Positions 1 to 6,959 are shown, counted from the first letter of the stretch. The stretch: DNA of 11,853 nt from Actinomycetes bacterium (GCA_021819345.1 JAKARG010000048.1:1-11853), one strand, 5' to 3'. Numbers and translations are program-made. Notes: generated by a model not told the origin, from the sequence alone.

Positions 1-557
1 CAGTACCCGGCCACGTCGGCCCAGTAGACGAAGTGCACGCCGGCGCCGGCGAGGAGCAGCCCGCCGGCAGCGGGACCCACTACCGAGCCGAACTGGTACA
101 AGGCCTGGAACATCGCCGCCGCGGTCGGGACGTCGGCGAGGCCGACGAGGCGGGGGACCATGGCGCTGCGGGCGGGGCTCGCGAACCCGGCGAGGCCGGC
201 AGTGACGGCCGGGGCGACGAAGAGGGGCCAAAGAGCCGGTCCGAGATCGGCGTTCACCGCCAGGCCGGCGCTGGAGCCGGCCATCGCCAAGCCGACCACG
301 ACCAGCAGACGGCGGCGGTCGACTGCGTCGATCACCGACCCGCCGTAGAGAGAGCAGGCCAGGAGCGGGACCAGCTGGGCGAGCGACACCAAGCCGACGT
401 CGAGCGAGGAGTGGGTGATGCGAAAGACCTGGTAAGGCACGGCAACCGCGGTCAGCTGGGTCCCGAGCGTGGAGAGCAGCTGACCGCCGACGATCAAGCG
501 GAAGTCCCGGGAGCGCCGCAGCGGGGCGAGGTCGATCATCACCCGCCGGCCGGCCAC
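1..557 (-). CDS. MFS transporter, N-terminal part (runs off left edge)
   Basis: This is a major facilitator superfamily permease, probably a drug or metabolite exporter of the EntS/MFS_3 type acting in the cytoplasmic membrane. About 185 residues are visible and the C-terminal half lies outside the window. Translation of the minus strand gives a short basic N-terminus, then DFRLIVGGQLLSTLGTQLT (helix 1) and the loop motif GGSVIDAVDRRRL between helices 2 and 3, which matches the family's G-x3-D-R-x-G-R-R signature. Further helices include one ending AAMFQALYQFGSVVGPAAGG. I place the start at GTG 557-555 because TAGGCT (571-566) lies 8 bases upstream, as in a leaderless transcript. The ATG at 539 is the alternative and has no ribosome binding site either. 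The gene is divergent from the patatin gene across a tandem-repeat block. The family is clear; the substrate cannot be told. Confidence 0.9.
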   Translation of the reverse strand, partial: MAGRRVMIDLAPLRRSRDFRLIVGGQLLSTLGTQLTAVAVPYQVFRITHSSLDVGLVSLAQLVPLLACSLYGGSVIDAVDRRRLLVVVGLAMAGSSAGLAVNADLGPALWPLFVAPAVTAGLAGFASPARSAMVPRLVGLADVPTAAAMFQALYQFGSVVGPAAGGLLLAGAGVHFVYWADVAGY

Positions 558-565
558 GGCGGCGC

Positions 566-571
566 AGCCTA
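566..571 (-). promoter_or_regulatory. Putative -10 box of the MFS gene (leaderless)
   Basis: TAGGCT on the minus strand matches TANNNT and is followed by 8 bases and then GTG. The 17 bases from the box through the start codon match those of hpnB at 15 positions. No good -35 is visible, because the expected place falls in the tandem repeats. This is an inference from spacing. Confidence 0.45.
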
Positions 572-575
572 GAGG

Positions 576-669
576 CGGGCCCGGTGGACCCCGACTGGAG
601 CGGGCCCGGTGGACCCCGGCTGGATCGGGCCCGGCTGGAGCGGGCCCGACTGGAGCGGGCCCGACTGGC
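576..669. repeat. Tandem-repeat block (2 x 25 bp, then 3 x 15 bp)
   Basis: Two 25-base units (576-600, 601-625) are followed by three 15-base units (626-640, 641-655 and 656-669, the last lacking one base). The 15-base unit is CGGGCCCGRCTGGAG. The 25-base unit is the same core with ten more bases containing GTGGACC. The block occupies the region between the divergent MFS and patatin genes and would cover the MFS -35 region. Confidence 0.9.
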
Positions 670-763
670 AACCTCCGGATCGGTGAGACCGACGGAGAGG
701 AAAGCGCAGGCGCCCCCAAGAGGACAGCGATGCACCCCAGCTGGCGAAGGCCGGGGTGGACGC

Positions 764-769
764 TAGCTT
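764..769 (+). promoter_or_regulatory. Putative -10 box of the patatin gene (leaderless)
   Basis: TAGCTT is followed by 7 bases and then ATG 777, the spacing expected if transcription begins at the start codon. No convincing -35 is seen. Confidence 0.4.
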
Positions 770-776
770 GCAGGGC

Positions 777-1655
777 ATGTCGCGTGCAGTGGTGCTCGGA
801 GGAGGCGGTCCGGTCGGCGTCGGCTGGGAGTCAGGGCTGCTCGTCGGCCTGGCGGCCCAGGGCGTCGAGCTGCGGTTGGCCGACCTGGTGCTCGGGACCT
901 CGGCCGGCTCGATCGTCGGCGCCGAGCTGACCCTCGGCTGGGACCTGGAAGCCTCCCTGGCCCTTCTCGACACCGCCTGGCCGGAGGCCGAAGCCGAGCC
1001 GGCGGCACCTCAGGGGATCGAGCTGCTCATGGCCGAGCTGGCCCGCGCTGCGCTCGGCGCCCCATCGCCCTTGGAGCTGCGCCGCAACCTCGGCAGGATC
1101 GCCCTCGAGGCCCACACGGTCAGCGAGGCCTCCTACCTGGGGCTGTTCGCCGGCGTCGAGGACCAGGCGTGGCCTGCGGGCTTCCGGTGCACCGCAGTCG
1201 ACGTAGCAACTGGCGAGGCCGTCGTCTGGGAGGCGACCTCGGGCGTCCCGCTGAACCTCGCCGTGGCGTCGAGCTGCAGCGTTCCGGGGATCTTCCCGCC
1301 GGTGACCATCGACGGCCGGCGCTACATGGACGGGGGCATGAAGACCGCGCTCAACGCCGACCTGGCCGCCGGGCACGAGCGGGTCGTCGCCTTCTCCTGC
1401 TTCGCGCTGGAGCTCCCCGAGGGGGTCTCGGACCCGGTCGCCGAGATGGTCAATGCGGCGGTCGACGCCGAGCTGCAGGCCGTGCGCTCGAGCGGGTCAC
1501 GGCTGGAGGTGGTTGCCCCGGGCCCGGAGATGCTCGAGCTGTCGGGTTGGGGCCTGCGGCTCATGGACCAGGGTCTGGCCCGGGAAGCCTTCGAAGTGGG
1601 CAAGCGCCAGGCCGCCGAGGAGGCCGAGCGGGTCGCCGCCACCTGGGGGACCTGA
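777..1655 (+). CDS. Patatin-like phospholipase family protein
   Basis: This is a predicted serine acyl hydrolase of the patatin family, acting on phospholipid or other lipid ester bonds. The protein has 292 residues, normal for short bacterial patatins, and no signal peptide or membrane segment, so it is probably cytosolic. The oxyanion-hole loop GGGGPVGVG begins near residue 8, the nucleophile elbow GTSAG puts the active Ser at 42, and the catalytic Asp is in DGG at 185-187. All parts of the Ser-Asp dyad are present. ATG 777 is chosen because it gives the usual family N-terminus (MSRAVVLGGGG) and lies 7 bases after TAGCTT. GTG 756, with GAAGG five bases upstream, would add seven residues and cannot be excluded. 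The gene is divergent from the MFS gene and convergent with tetR. The substrate is unknown. Confidence 0.9.
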   Translation: MSRAVVLGGGGPVGVGWESGLLVGLAAQGVELRLADLVLGTSAGSIVGAELTLGWDLEASLALLDTAWPEAEAEPAAPQGIELLMAELARAALGAPSPLELRRNLGRIALEAHTVSEASYLGLFAGVEDQAWPAGFRCTAVDVATGEAVVWEATSGVPLNLAVASSCSVPGIFPPVTIDGRRYMDGGMKTALNADLAAGHERVVAFSCFALELPEGVSDPVAEMVNAAVDAELQAVRSSGSRLEVVAPGPEMLELSGWGLRLMDQGLAREAFEVGKRQAAEEAERVAATWGT

Positions 1656-1673
1656 GACTGCACAGCCGGTCGG

Positions 1674-1704
1674 CACCCGGCCTCGCCGCGACGCTCACCG
1701 GGTG
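1674..1704. terminator. Possible terminator stem after patatin
   Basis: CACCCGG (1674-1680) and CCGGGTG (1698-1704) are perfect inverted repeats with a 17-base loop, 18 bases past the patatin stop in the convergent gap. There is no T-run, so this is only a candidate. Confidence 0.25.
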
Positions 1705-1772
1705 GGGCGCCTCTCGAGGGAGCCACGGAGCCAGGGAGGAGGCTGGTCCGCTCGGAGCTCCCCGGGCGGTGC

Positions 1773-2654
1773 TCAGGACCCAGGGCGCGCCAGCCAGCCG
1801 TTGCGCAGCAGCCCGAGCAGTGCCGCAGTCACCTCGGCGGGCGCCACGCTGCCGGCGACCAGGCGCCGGCGGGCCGCCCCGAGCAGCCCGAGCAGCAAGT
1901 CGGCGGCTAGGCCCGGATCGACCCGCTCAGGGACCCCTGCGTCGGCTTGCGCCTCGCCGATCGTGAGGGCGATGAGCTCTCGCAGTGGCGCCATCCGCCG
2001 CTCGACCTCCGCCCTCACCGCCGGGGCCACCGCCTCGGACTCGAAGTGCTCGGCGGACAGACGGTGGTGCTGGCTCGAGAAGGTCAGCACCTGCGAGTCG
2101 ACGAGCAGTGCCAGGCGCTCGAAGGGATCCGAGACCCGCCGGGCATCGGCGAGCATCGCGTCGAGCGAGCGCTCCATCTCCCTGCCCACCCACGCAGCCA
2201 GCACGGCGTCGACGTCGGGAAAATAATGGTAGAGCGTGGCGCGCGACATGCCGGCGCGAGCCGCGAGCGACGACATCGTGAGCACTGCCATCCCCTTGTC
2301 CTCGAGCAGCTCCAGGGCCACCTCGAGGATCCGCTCCCGCTGCGCCGCGCGGTGCTCGTCGAGCACCCCCGACCAGCGCCCGGCAGCTTCGCTGCGCTCG
2401 GCGGCGGCCCGGCCGCTGCCCGCTGGGGGGGCAGTTCCGTCCCCATCGGTCCCGGAGGGATCGGGGGCGCCGCCAGGCGGCTCGGGCGCACCGCCGGAGG
2501 GGCCGACGGGCCCTTCGCGGGACCGTGGGGGAGACCCCCGGCGACCACCGCCACCGGGGCCGGGCACCCGAGAGGGCGTCGGAGCATCCTTTCCCGACAC
2601 TTGGAGGGGACCCTTTACAGGTTGTCGTGAGTTCGACGTAGTGTGTTGAGCCAT
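1773..2654 (-). CDS. TetR/AcrR-family transcriptional regulator with long N-terminal extension
   Basis: This is a one-component repressor-type regulator that binds DNA as a dimer and releases it on ligand binding. It probably controls the divergent mmpL gene. The reading frame is 293 residues. Residues 1 to about 95 are low complexity, rich in Gly, Pro and Ser, with a degenerate repeat (GGAPEPP / GGAPDPS). The true TetR_N domain begins near residue 98: RERILEVALELLEDKG, then the helix-turn-helix around 126-145, ending SRATLYHYF. The ligand domain runs to the C-terminus. Without the extension the protein is about 197 residues, the usual family size. The start is unresolved: ATG 2654 (GGAAG four bases upstream) overlaps the mmpL ATG, and GTG at 2600 or 2366 are alternatives. 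If an internal start is used, the control region lies within the annotated frame. Confidence 0.9.
   Translation of the reverse strand: MAQHTTSNSRQPVKGPLQVSGKDAPTPSRVPGPGGGGRRGSPPRSREGPVGPSGGAPEPPGGAPDPSGTDGDGTAPPAGSGRAAAERSEAAGRWSGVLDEHRAAQRERILEVALELLEDKGMAVLTMSSLAARAGMSRATLYHYFPDVDAVLAAWVGREMERSLDAMLADARRVSDPFERLALLVDSQVLTFSSQHHRLSAEHFESEAVAPAVRAEVERRMAPLRELIALTIGEAQADAGVPERVDPGLAADLLLGLLGAARRRLVAGSVAPAEVTAALLGLLRNGWLARPGS
2614..2644 (+). promoter_or_regulatory. Putative mmpL promoter
   Basis: TTTACA (2614-2619, five of six matches to TTGACA) and TAGTGT (2639-2644, TANNNT) are separated by 19 bases, and ATG 2653 follows 8 bases later. The spacer is slightly long. No good Shine-Dalgarno precedes the ATG, which supports a leaderless mRNA. 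Confidence 0.45.
2624..2637. promoter_or_regulatory. Candidate TetR operator in the mmpL promoter spacer
   Basis: GTCGTGAGTTCGAC has perfect 4-base inverted ends (GTCG/CGAC) around six bases and lies wholly between the proposed -35 and -10 of mmpL. A repressor bound here would block polymerase. The palindrome is short, so the assignment rests mostly on position beside a divergent TetR gene. Confidence 0.35.
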
Positions 2655-4830
2655 GACGCTTCCGTCGCCAAGCTATCCCGGCTCCAACCCTGCCCGGCGG
2701 GCGGTCGACCTGGCGGTCGCCTTGGTCACCGGTAGGCGCACCAAGTGGCTCGTGCTCGTCGTGGCGATCGTCCTCGTCGGCATCGCCGGACCGCTCGCCG
2801 GCAAGCTCACCCCCCTGGAGAACAACTCCCCGACGAGCTTCCTCCCCTCTGGAGCCCAGTCCACCCGGGTCCTCGCCTACGAGCAGGCCCATGCTGCCAC
2901 TCCGGCGACCCCTGCAGTGGTGGTCTACGAGCGGCCGGGCGGGATCGACCCCGCGGCCCGGGCGACCATCGCTTCGGCCCGGGCTGCCATCGCCGCCGAC
3001 CACCTCCCCGGAGCGGCCGCCCCTACCGCTACGGCCACGTCTGGCAACGGAAGGGCGGCGACTTTCACCGTCAGCATCTCCGCTGCGACCTCCCAGACCC
3101 GCCTCGACGACGACGTGAAGGCGATCCGGGGGGTGGTCGACCGAACCGCGACACCTGCCACCGCCGCCCACATCGCTCCGAGCGCGCTACGGGTGGCCGT
3201 CGGGGGACCGGCCGGCTCTGCCGCCGACGCCGTCGGCGCCTTCGCCGGCATCGACGGGCGCCTGCTCCTCGTCACCATCCTCATCGTCGCGGTGCTCCTG
3301 CTCGTCACCTACCGCAGCCCGCTGCTCTGGCTCCTGCCGCTCATCTCCGTGCTCTTCGCCGCCGGCTGGTCGGAGGGCTTCGCCTACGCGCTCGCCAAGG
3401 GCGGCTTCGTGGTCAACGGGATGACCGTCGGGATCCTCACGGTGCTCGTCTTCGGGGCCGGCACCGACTACGCCTTGTTGCTCGTCGCCCGCTACCGGGA
3501 GGAGCTGGCCCGCCACGACGACCACCACGAAGCCGTCGCCGCTGCGCTCCGGCGGGCCGGTCCGGCAATCGCCACCTCCGGGACGACCGTCATCCTCGCC
3601 CTGCTGTGCCTGCTCGCCGCGAGCCTGAACGACGTGGCTGCGCTCGGTCCGGCGTGCGCCGCCGGGATCCTCTGCGCCCTGGTCGCCCAGCTCGCCCTGC
3701 TGCCGGCGCTGCTGTCGATCTGCGGGCGCCGGGTGTTCTGGCCCTTCGTTCCCCGTCCCGGGACCGCACAGGCCGACGGGACCGGGTCCGGAGCCGGCCG
3801 GGGACCCTGGGCCCGCTTCGCCGCCTGGCTGCCCGCGCGGCGCCGGGTGGTCTGGACCGTCCTCGCGGGCGCCCTCGCAGTCTGCGCCGTGGGTCTCGTC
3901 GCCTACCGAGGCGGCATCACCCAGCAGAACGGGTTCGTCGGCCGGGTCGGCTCGGTCGCCGCGCAGAAGATCCTCGACGCCGACTTCCCCGCCGAGGCGG
4001 CCTCTCCGGCGAGCGTGCTCGTCCGCCCGCCCTCCGCCACGGCGCGGGTCGAGGCCGTCGCCCGCTCCACCCCGGGGGTGAGGGCACTCGGCGCGACGAC
4101 GCAGCTCGGAGACGCCGAGGTCTTCGGCGCCTACCTGTCGGGCTCGCCGAGCAGCCGGGGAGCCGAGCACACCGTGGTCGAGCTGCGCCACCGGCTCGCC
4201 GGTGCCGTCGGCCCCGGCACGCTCGTCGGCGGAGAGACCGCCACCAACGTCGACCTCGCTGCGGCAGCCGCCCACGACCGCGCAGTGCTTATCCCGATCA
4301 TCCTCGCGGTCGTGCTCGTCATGCTCGGCCTGCTGCTTCGCAGCATCGTCGCTCCGGTGCTGCTCGTCGCGACCGTCGCCCTCTCCTACCTCGCTGCGCT
4401 CGGGGTCAGCGCCCCGGTCGTGCGCTACCTGTTCGGCTTTCCCGGCTTCGACCCGACGGTTCCGATCTTCGGCTTCGTGTTCCTCGTGGCGCTAGGCGTC
4501 GACTACAACATCTTCCTCATGGCCCGCATCCGGGAGGAGGCGGCGTCCGGCGCCCGAGCCGGGGTGGTGCGCGGCCTGGCAGTGACCGGTTCGGTCATCA
4601 CCTCCGCCGGCGTCGTGCTGGCGGCCACCTTCGCCGTGCTCGCCATCCTGCCGCTGATCGCGCTCACCGAGGTCGGCTTCGTGGTCGCCTTCGGGGTGCT
4701 GGTCGACACCGTGGTCGTGCGCTCGGCGCTCGTGCCCGCCCTGGCGCTCGACGTGGGGCCGGAGATGTGGTGGCCGAGCCGCCTCGTCGGACGCAGCCGG
4801 GAGGCAGAGACGGCACAGGCGGTGGGCTGA
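2653..4830 (+). CDS. MMPL/RND-family transporter
   Basis: This is a proton-driven exporter of the MmpL branch of the RND superfamily in the cytoplasmic membrane; family members move lipids, antibiotics or siderophores. At 725 residues it is a complete small actinobacterial MMPL. Helix 1 is near 31-52, followed by an extracytoplasmic domain to about 200 and a helix bundle at about 203-356. The second half repeats the plan: helix near 397-419, a loop domain to about 540, and a bundle at 543-690. The proton-relay Asp-Tyr pairs of the family are present in both halves: D272-Y273 (GAGTDYALLLVARYREE) and D617-Y618 (ALGVDYNIFLMARIREE). There is no signal for a fused C-terminal domain. The gene is divergent from tetR, which is the likely regulator. 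The substrate cannot be told from sequence. Confidence 0.95.
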   Translation: MTLPSPSYPGSNPARRAVDLAVALVTGRRTKWLVLVVAIVLVGIAGPLAGKLTPLENNSPTSFLPSGAQSTRVLAYEQAHAATPATPAVVVYERPGGIDPAARATIASARAAIAADHLPGAAAPTATATSGNGRAATFTVSISAATSQTRLDDDVKAIRGVVDRTATPATAAHIAPSALRVAVGGPAGSAADAVGAFAGIDGRLLLVTILIVAVLLLVTYRSPLLWLLPLISVLFAAGWSEGFAYALAKGGFVVNGMTVGILTVLVFGAGTDYALLLVARYREELARHDDHHEAVAAALRRAGPAIATSGTTVILALLCLLAASLNDVAALGPACAAGILCALVAQLALLPALLSICGRRVFWPFVPRPGTAQADGTGSGAGRGPWARFAAWLPARRRVVWTVLAGALAVCAVGLVAYRGGITQQNGFVGRVGSVAAQKILDADFPAEAASPASVLVRPPSATARVEAVARSTPGVRALGATTQLGDAEVFGAYLSGSPSSRGAEHTVVELRHRLAGAVGPGTLVGGETATNVDLAAAAAHDRAVLIPIILAVVLVMLGLLLRSIVAPVLLVATVALSYLAALGVSAPVVRYLFGFPGFDPTVPIFGFVFLVALGVDYNIFLMARIREEAASGARAGVVRGLAVTGSVITSAGVVLAATFAVLAILPLIALTEVGFVVAFGVLVDTVVVRSALVPALALDVGPEMWWPSRLVGRSREAETAQAVG

Positions 4831-4854
4831 GCGGCCCGGACCGAGCTCGCCGCC

Positions 4855-4866
4855 CGTGCCGGCACG
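4855..4866. repeat. 12-bp perfect palindrome after mmpL
   Basis: CGTGCCGGCACG lies 24 bases past the mmpL stop in the convergent gap with the AraC gene. It could be part of a termination structure or chance in GC-rich DNA. Confidence 0.3.
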
Positions 4867-4940
4867 TCGGCATCTCGTCTTTCCACCTACATGAGCGGGA
4901 AGGTGACGCCCACGGCTGCGATGATGCTCCGGGTGCGCGC

Positions 4941-4955
4941 GCTCGCAGAGCGAGC
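4941..4955. terminator. Possible bidirectional terminator hairpin
   Basis: GCTCGC-AGA-GCGAGC forms a perfect 6-bp stem with a 3-base loop between the convergent mmpL and AraC genes, 25 bases from the AraC stop. There is no T-run on either side. Confidence 0.3.
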
Positions 4956-4979
4956 TACCACTGGGTCAGATGACGGCGC

Positions 4980-5954
4980 TCAGGTCGACGAGGTCGGTGG
5001 AGGGCCCCACCAGCGTGTGCCCACCTCCACCTCGGCAGCCGCCACCTCGGGAGCCGCCAACCCGGGACGTCCGAAGGTCCGCCGGTAGGCCCGCGGCGAG
5101 CGTCCGAGCACCGAGGCGAAGCGGCGGCTCGCATGGCTCGGGTCCGGCCAACCGACCGCCCGCCCGATCTGGGCAACGCTCGAAGCGGTCTCGACGAGCA
5201 TCACTGCGGCCCGCTCCGCCCGCAGCCGGTTCAGGTAGGCCATCGGGGGCGAGCCCAGCTGCTGGGTGAAGAGCCGGACCAGGTAGGCAGGTGACAGGTG
5301 CACCTCGTCGGCGAGCCGGCGCAGGGTCCAGGGCTCTTCGAACCGCTCCTCGAGCAGCCGGGTGGCCACCAGCAAGGCCGGGTGCCAGCCACCGCGGGTA
5401 GGAGACCACGACCCGGTGCCCGCTACGAGGGCCGAAGCCACCTCGCCCAGCACCTCGAGCAGGAGGCCGATGCGCACCACCGAGGCTCCGGGAAGGCTCT
5501 CGGAGGGGTCCTCGGCCAGCCGTCGGAGCGCCTGCTCCACCCTCGGCAGCACGCTGTCGTCGACCCGTCCGACGCTTTGTCGCAGCCCTCCCCGGCCCGA
5601 GTGGTCGGCGGCAGCGACGATCGGTCCCCACAGCGCCCTTCCGAGCAGTGCGTCGCTGCGAAGGCCAGACAGCTCACGTTCGCGAGCCTCTGGCGCCAGA
5701 TAGAGGTTCCAGACATCGAGCTCCCGGCAACGGTCGAAGCCGTGCCACTCCCCGGGCAGCGTCAGGGCGACCGATCCTCGCCGCAGCGGGTGCTCCCCGG
5801 CTGCGGAGCAATGGACTCCCCTTCCCCCCGAGACGACTGCGAGCTCGATGAAGCCGTGGCCGTGGGGTGGGCTCGCCCGCTCGACCCTCACCGAGGTGGC
5901 CACCACGGACGGAGCCAGAGGGGGGAGCACATGCTCACGCAGCACTTGGTGCAA
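4980..5954 (-). CDS. AraC-family transcriptional regulator
   Basis: This is a sugar- or metabolite-responsive regulator. The N-terminal part, with HGFIELAVVSGGRGVH and a later RRGSVALTLPGEWHGF, fits the AraC-type cupin ligand-binding fold. The C-terminal ~95 residues hold the two helix-turn-helix motifs: WTLRRLADEVHLSPAYLVRLF and SVAQIGRAVGWPDPSHASRRF, ending SPRAYRRTF. A tail of about 31 residues follows, containing a 5-residue repeat. I choose TTG 5954: GGAGGAGG lies nine bases upstream and a TTGACA promoter lies just before that. This gives 324 residues. ATG 6014 would add 20 residues, but it lies upstream of that -35 and lacks a ribosome binding site. The gene is divergent from the PhyH-type oxygenase, its probable target, and may also control itself. 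Confidence 0.9.
   Translation of the reverse strand: MHQVLREHVLPPLAPSVVATSVRVERASPPHGHGFIELAVVSGGRGVHCSAAGEHPLRRGSVALTLPGEWHGFDRCRELDVWNLYLAPEARERELSGLRSDALLGRALWGPIVAAADHSGRGGLRQSVGRVDDSVLPRVEQALRRLAEDPSESLPGASVVRIGLLLEVLGEVASALVAGTGSWSPTRGGWHPALLVATRLLEERFEEPWTLRRLADEVHLSPAYLVRLFTQQLGSPPMAYLNRLRAERAAVMLVETASSVAQIGRAVGWPDPSHASRRFASVLGRSPRAYRRTFGRPGLAAPEVAAAEVEVGTRWWGPPPTSST
5027..5056. repeat. 15-bp tandem duplication in the AraC C-terminal tail
   Basis: CCACCTCGGCAGCCG (5027-5041) is followed directly by a copy differing at one base (5042-5056). Partial units flank it on both sides. It keeps the reading frame and encodes a five-residue Ala/Glu/Val repeat after the DNA-binding domain. Confidence 0.7.
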
Positions 5955-5979
5955 GTCGACCACCCTCCTCCGGCCACCG

Positions 5980-6008
5980 AGGCTGCCCGTGCGCCACCGG
6001 GTTGTCAA
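5980..6008 (-). promoter_or_regulatory. Putative promoter of the AraC-family gene
   Basis: A perfect TTGACA (6008-6003) is followed after 17 bases by CAGCCT (5985-5980), matching TANNNT only at the second and sixth bases. The predicted transcript start near 5973 leads straight into GGAGGAGG (5971-5964) and TTG 5954. Confidence 0.5.
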
Positions 6009-6072
6009 GATCATCCAAGTCTTCGCCAACGACGTCCTTGCCGGGAGGGTCCTTCGGGCGCCAGCCTTTACT

Positions 6073-6104
6073 GGTAACCGAGAACCACGGTCGTGGTGAC
6101 CGAG
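6073..6104. promoter_or_regulatory. Candidate AraC-type operator: two direct repeats 22 bp apart
   Basis: GGTAACCGAG (6073-6082) and GGTGACCGAG (6095-6104) match at 9 of 10 bases and start 22 bases apart, two DNA turns. AraC-family monomers typically bind direct half-sites on one face of the helix. The pair lies between the divergent regulator and oxygenase genes. An imperfect 14-base palindrome, ACCACGGTCGTGGT (6084-6097), overlaps the spacer and the second site. Confidence 0.5.
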
Positions 6105-6105
6105 C

Positions 6106-6112
6106 ACAGGAG
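6106..6112 (+). promoter_or_regulatory. Ribosome binding site deciding the oxygenase start
   Basis: ACAGGAG ends seven bases before ATG 6120, which favours that start over the upstream in-frame GTG codons at 6093 and 6096. Confidence 0.7.
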
Positions 6113-6119
6113 CGTCCGC

Positions 6120-6959
6120 ATGATCACCGAGCCGACCCCCGAGCAGAAGCGTGGCTACGAACAACAGGGCTTCTTGGTCGTGGAGGACTTCCTCTCCCCC
6201 GACGAGCTCGAGCAGTGGCGCACCGCAGTCGACCACGCCGTCGCCGAGCGAGGCGACCAGCGGATGTCCTTCTCCGCCGAGGTCCAGCCGGGCGACGCAC
6301 CGCCGGCAAGGGACGCGGCAGCCGAGGCCTACTACGACCAGGTCTTCGCCCAACGGCTCAACCTCTGGCAGACCGACGACCGCATGAGGGAGCTCTTGCT
6401 CGACCCGGCGCTCTCGCTCTTCGCCGGCCGCCTCTCGGGCACCGAGGCGTTGCGGATCTGGCACGACCAGGCACTGATCAAGCCGCCCTACGGCAACCCG
6501 ACGGCGTTCCACCTAGACGTGCCCTACTGGTCGTTCCGCTCGCCGGACGCGATCACCATCTGGCTCGCCCTCGACGACGCCACCTTGGAGAACGGCTGTC
6601 TCTACTACGTCCCCGGGAGCCACAAGGCGGCCAAGTACGACAACGTCGGCATCGGGCCCGAGCTCGGGGCGCTGTTTCGCGTCTACCCCGAGTGGTCCGA
6701 GGTCGCCGCGGTCCCCTGCCCGGTGCGCGCCGGCGGGGCGCTGCTGCACAACGGCTTGGTCTTCCACGGCGCCGGGGCCAACATGACCCCCAACAGCCGC
6801 CGCGCGATGACCTGCGCCTACATGCCCGACGGCTGCAGCTTCAACGGCCAGGCGAACGTGCTGCCTCCGGCCTACCTGCGCACCCTCCGAGTCGGAGACC
6901 TGCTCTGCAACGACGAGCAGAACCCGCTCGTCTACTCGAGGCAGACCCAGGCCGCCTGA
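6120..6959 (+). CDS. Phytanoyl-CoA dioxygenase (PhyH) family protein
   Basis: This is a non-haem iron, 2-oxoglutarate-dependent oxygenase of the PhyH family that would hydroxylate a small substrate while turning 2-oxoglutarate into succinate and CO2. The protein has 279 residues and no signal peptide, so it is cytosolic. The iron triad is intact: H131 and D133 in FHLDVPYW, and H216 in FHGAGANMT. R227, eleven residues after the last His, is placed to bind 2-oxoglutarate as in human PhyH. The stretch LALDDATLENGCLYYVPGSHK is also typical of the family. ATG 6120 has AGGAG seven bases upstream. The family covers fatty acyl-CoA, ectoine, sugar and secondary-metabolite substrates, and nothing here fixes which. 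The divergent AraC gene suggests induction by a metabolite, perhaps a carbohydrate. Confidence 0.93.
   Translation: MITEPTPEQKRGYEQQGFLVVEDFLSPDELEQWRTAVDHAVAERGDQRMSFSAEVQPGDAPPARDAAAEAYYDQVFAQRLNLWQTDDRMRELLLDPALSLFAGRLSGTEALRIWHDQALIKPPYGNPTAFHLDVPYWSFRSPDAITIWLALDDATLENGCLYYVPGSHKAAKYDNVGIGPELGALFRVYPEWSEVAAVPCPVRAGGALLHNGLVFHGAGANMTPNSRRAMTCAYMPDGCSFNGQANVLPPAYLRTLRVGDLLCNDEQNPLVYSRQTQAA

Noticed and set aside
33..572. Plus-strand frame of 179 codons at the left edge
   Set aside because: The opposite strand encodes a clear MFS transporter with the DRRR loop motif; this frame has no recognisable protein character.
1927..3171. Long open frames antisense to real genes (for example 414 codons here, 742 codons at 2745-4973, 574 codons at 6841-8565)
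   Set aside because: They are Arg/Gly/Pro-rich translations of the wrong frame across genes with clear family motifs; high GC removes stop codons.
4930..4975. Minus-strand stretch containing GTGGTAGCTCG, like a tRNA D-arm
   Set aside because: No anticodon arm, T-arm or acceptor stem can be formed around it.
4891..5088. Small plus-strand open frame of 65 codons after mmpL
   Set aside because: No ribosome binding site, overlaps the AraC C-terminus in antisense, and the composition looks like a frame shadow in GC-rich DNA.
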